This document shows positions 5,218 through 5,939 of a DNA stretch of 5,939 nucleotides, in pieces. Position 1 is the stretch's first letter, and the number at the start of each line of letters is the position of its first letter. The stretch is from Dehalococcoidia bacterium. Its GTDB lineage: Bacteria; Chloroflexota; Dehalococcoidia; SAR202; UBA11138. The position numbers and the translations under genes were made by a program. Location: assembly GCA_012270665.1 (NCBI GenBank), contig JAAXHY010000541.1, forward strand, positions 1 to 5,939, in the 5' to 3' direction. The notes under the pieces are model-generated. The model saw only the letters and a program-made list of their open reading frames with translations. It was not told the origin of the DNA and ran no database searches.

Positions 5218-5939
5218 ATGCAGAACCTCAATTCAAGTCCCACTCCCAACAAGGTCCTCGTGATTGGATCGGGACCTATCGTAATAGGCCAGGCGGCGGA
5301 GTTCGACTACGCGGGAACGCAGGCATGCAAGGCGCTCCGCGAAGAGGGCGTGACCACGGTCCTCGTGAATTCCAACCCCGCCACTATCATGACCGACGAG
5401 GACATCGCGGACATCGTTTACATCGAGCCGCTGACCGTCGAGGTGCTGGAACGGATCATCGCTCAGGAGCGGCCGGACGGCGTGCTTCCCACGCTCGGAG
5501 GTCAGACCGGGCTGAACCTGGCGGTCGAACTGGCGGACGCGGGAATACTCGACCGCTACGACGTAAGACTTCTCGGAACCCCTCTCCAGACCATCAGGAA
5601 CGCCGAGGACCGCGAGCTATTCAGGGACCTGCTGGTGGAAATCGGGGAGCCGGTGCCACCGTCCGCCGTCGTCGAATCCATGGACGACGCTTACGACGCG
5701 CTGGAGGAGATCGGCCTGCCCGTCGTCATACGGCCCGCATACACGCTGGGCGGCACAGGCGGAGGCATCGCCAACGATAAGGAAGAGTTCGACCAGATAG
5801 TGAACGGCGGACTCGCGGCCAGCCCGATCAACCAGGTGTTGATCGAGAAGTCACTGGTCGGCTGGAAAGAGATCGAGTACGAGGTGATGCGGGACGGCGC
5901 GGACAACTGCATCACCATCTGCAACATGGAAAACATAGA
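5218..5939 (+). CDS. carB: Carbamoyl-phosphate synthase large subunit, N-terminal part (runs off right edge)
   Basis: The first 240 residues of CarB are present. This is the synthetase subunit that makes carbamoyl phosphate from bicarbonate, ATP and ammonia supplied by the CarA glutaminase, feeding pyrimidine and arginine synthesis in the cytoplasm. Residues 11-43 ([20 protein letters not shown] then [14 protein letters not shown]), the [10 protein letters not shown] motif (51-60), YIEPLTVEV (68-76) and [13 protein letters not shown] (90-102) form the pre-ATP-grasp domain. ATP-grasp residues follow: Arg132 (Arg129 in E. coli), Arg172 (Arg169) and the Gly-rich loop TLGGTGGG (176-183), then [18 protein letters not shown] (209-226) in the Bacillus-like form. 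The full protein would be about 1,070 residues. The ATG at 5218 fits the usual N-terminal length, with only a weak AGAGA 11 bases upstream. No carA precedes it; the neighbour is divergent. The identity is certain. Confidence 0.97.
   Translation, partial: MQNLNSSPTPNKVLVIGSGPIVIGQAAEFDYAGTQACKALREEGVTTVLVNSNPATIMTDEDIADIVYIEPLTVEVLERIIAQERPDGVLPTLGGQTGLNLAVELADAGILDRYDVRLLGTPLQTIRNAEDRELFRDLLVEIGEPVPPSAVVESMDDAYDALEEIGLPVVIRPAYTLGGTGGGIANDKEEFDQIVNGGLAASPINQVLIEKSLVGWKEIEYEVMRDGADNCITICNMENI

Noticed and set aside
5325..5780. 151-residue plus-strand frame
   Set aside because: Arg/Gly-rich low-complexity shadow of carB in another frame.

Overview
The window reads as an ordinary stretch of a moderately GC-rich bacterial chromosome. 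Adjacent class III CoA-transferase (CaiB/BaiF) paralogues, two conserved-looking proteins of unknown function and a CarB of the 'EKS.. [12 protein letters not shown]' type suggest a Chloroflexota bacterium, perhaps SAR202 or Dehalococcoidia-like. This placement is an inference from protein style and gene content; no rRNA or other phylogenetic marker apart from partial carB is present. I see no mobile element, CRISPR array, tRNA or rRNA.

Left block (1-998, minus strand): an alpha/beta-hydrolase with a Cys nucleophile elbow is followed, after a single base, by the 5' end of an uncharacterised gene that runs off the left edge. They form a small operon with a good promoter (TTGACA-16-TACAAT) and a strong Shine-Dalgarno sequence.

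Divergent control region (999-1271): 273 bp without a gene. It holds the minus-strand promoter, a plus-strand promoter whose predicted start point falls on the ATG of the first CoA-transferase gene (apparently leaderless), and between them an 8+8 bp inverted repeat that could be a shared operator.

Central block (1272-3690, plus strand): two overlapping CaiB/BaiF genes. The second keeps the family's catalytic Asp; the first has Glu at that position. A heteromeric CoA-transferase with one catalytic and one altered subunit, as known for BbsEF-type enzymes, is a reasonable hypothesis. The divergent hydrolase might act on the same substrate pathway, but the substrate cannot be read from the sequence.

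Right block (3699-5939): on the minus strand lie a soluble acidic protein of unknown function and, upstream of it, a small protein with two membrane segments and a highly charged helical tail. Divergent from these, carB (carbamoyl-phosphate synthase large subunit) starts at 5218 and runs off the right edge. No carA lies directly upstream of it.

I found no convincing new multi-gene system. The most interesting points are the Asp/Glu CoA-transferase pair, the Cys-type hydrolase lacking the usual His, and the divergent promoter region with a leaderless start and inverted repeat.
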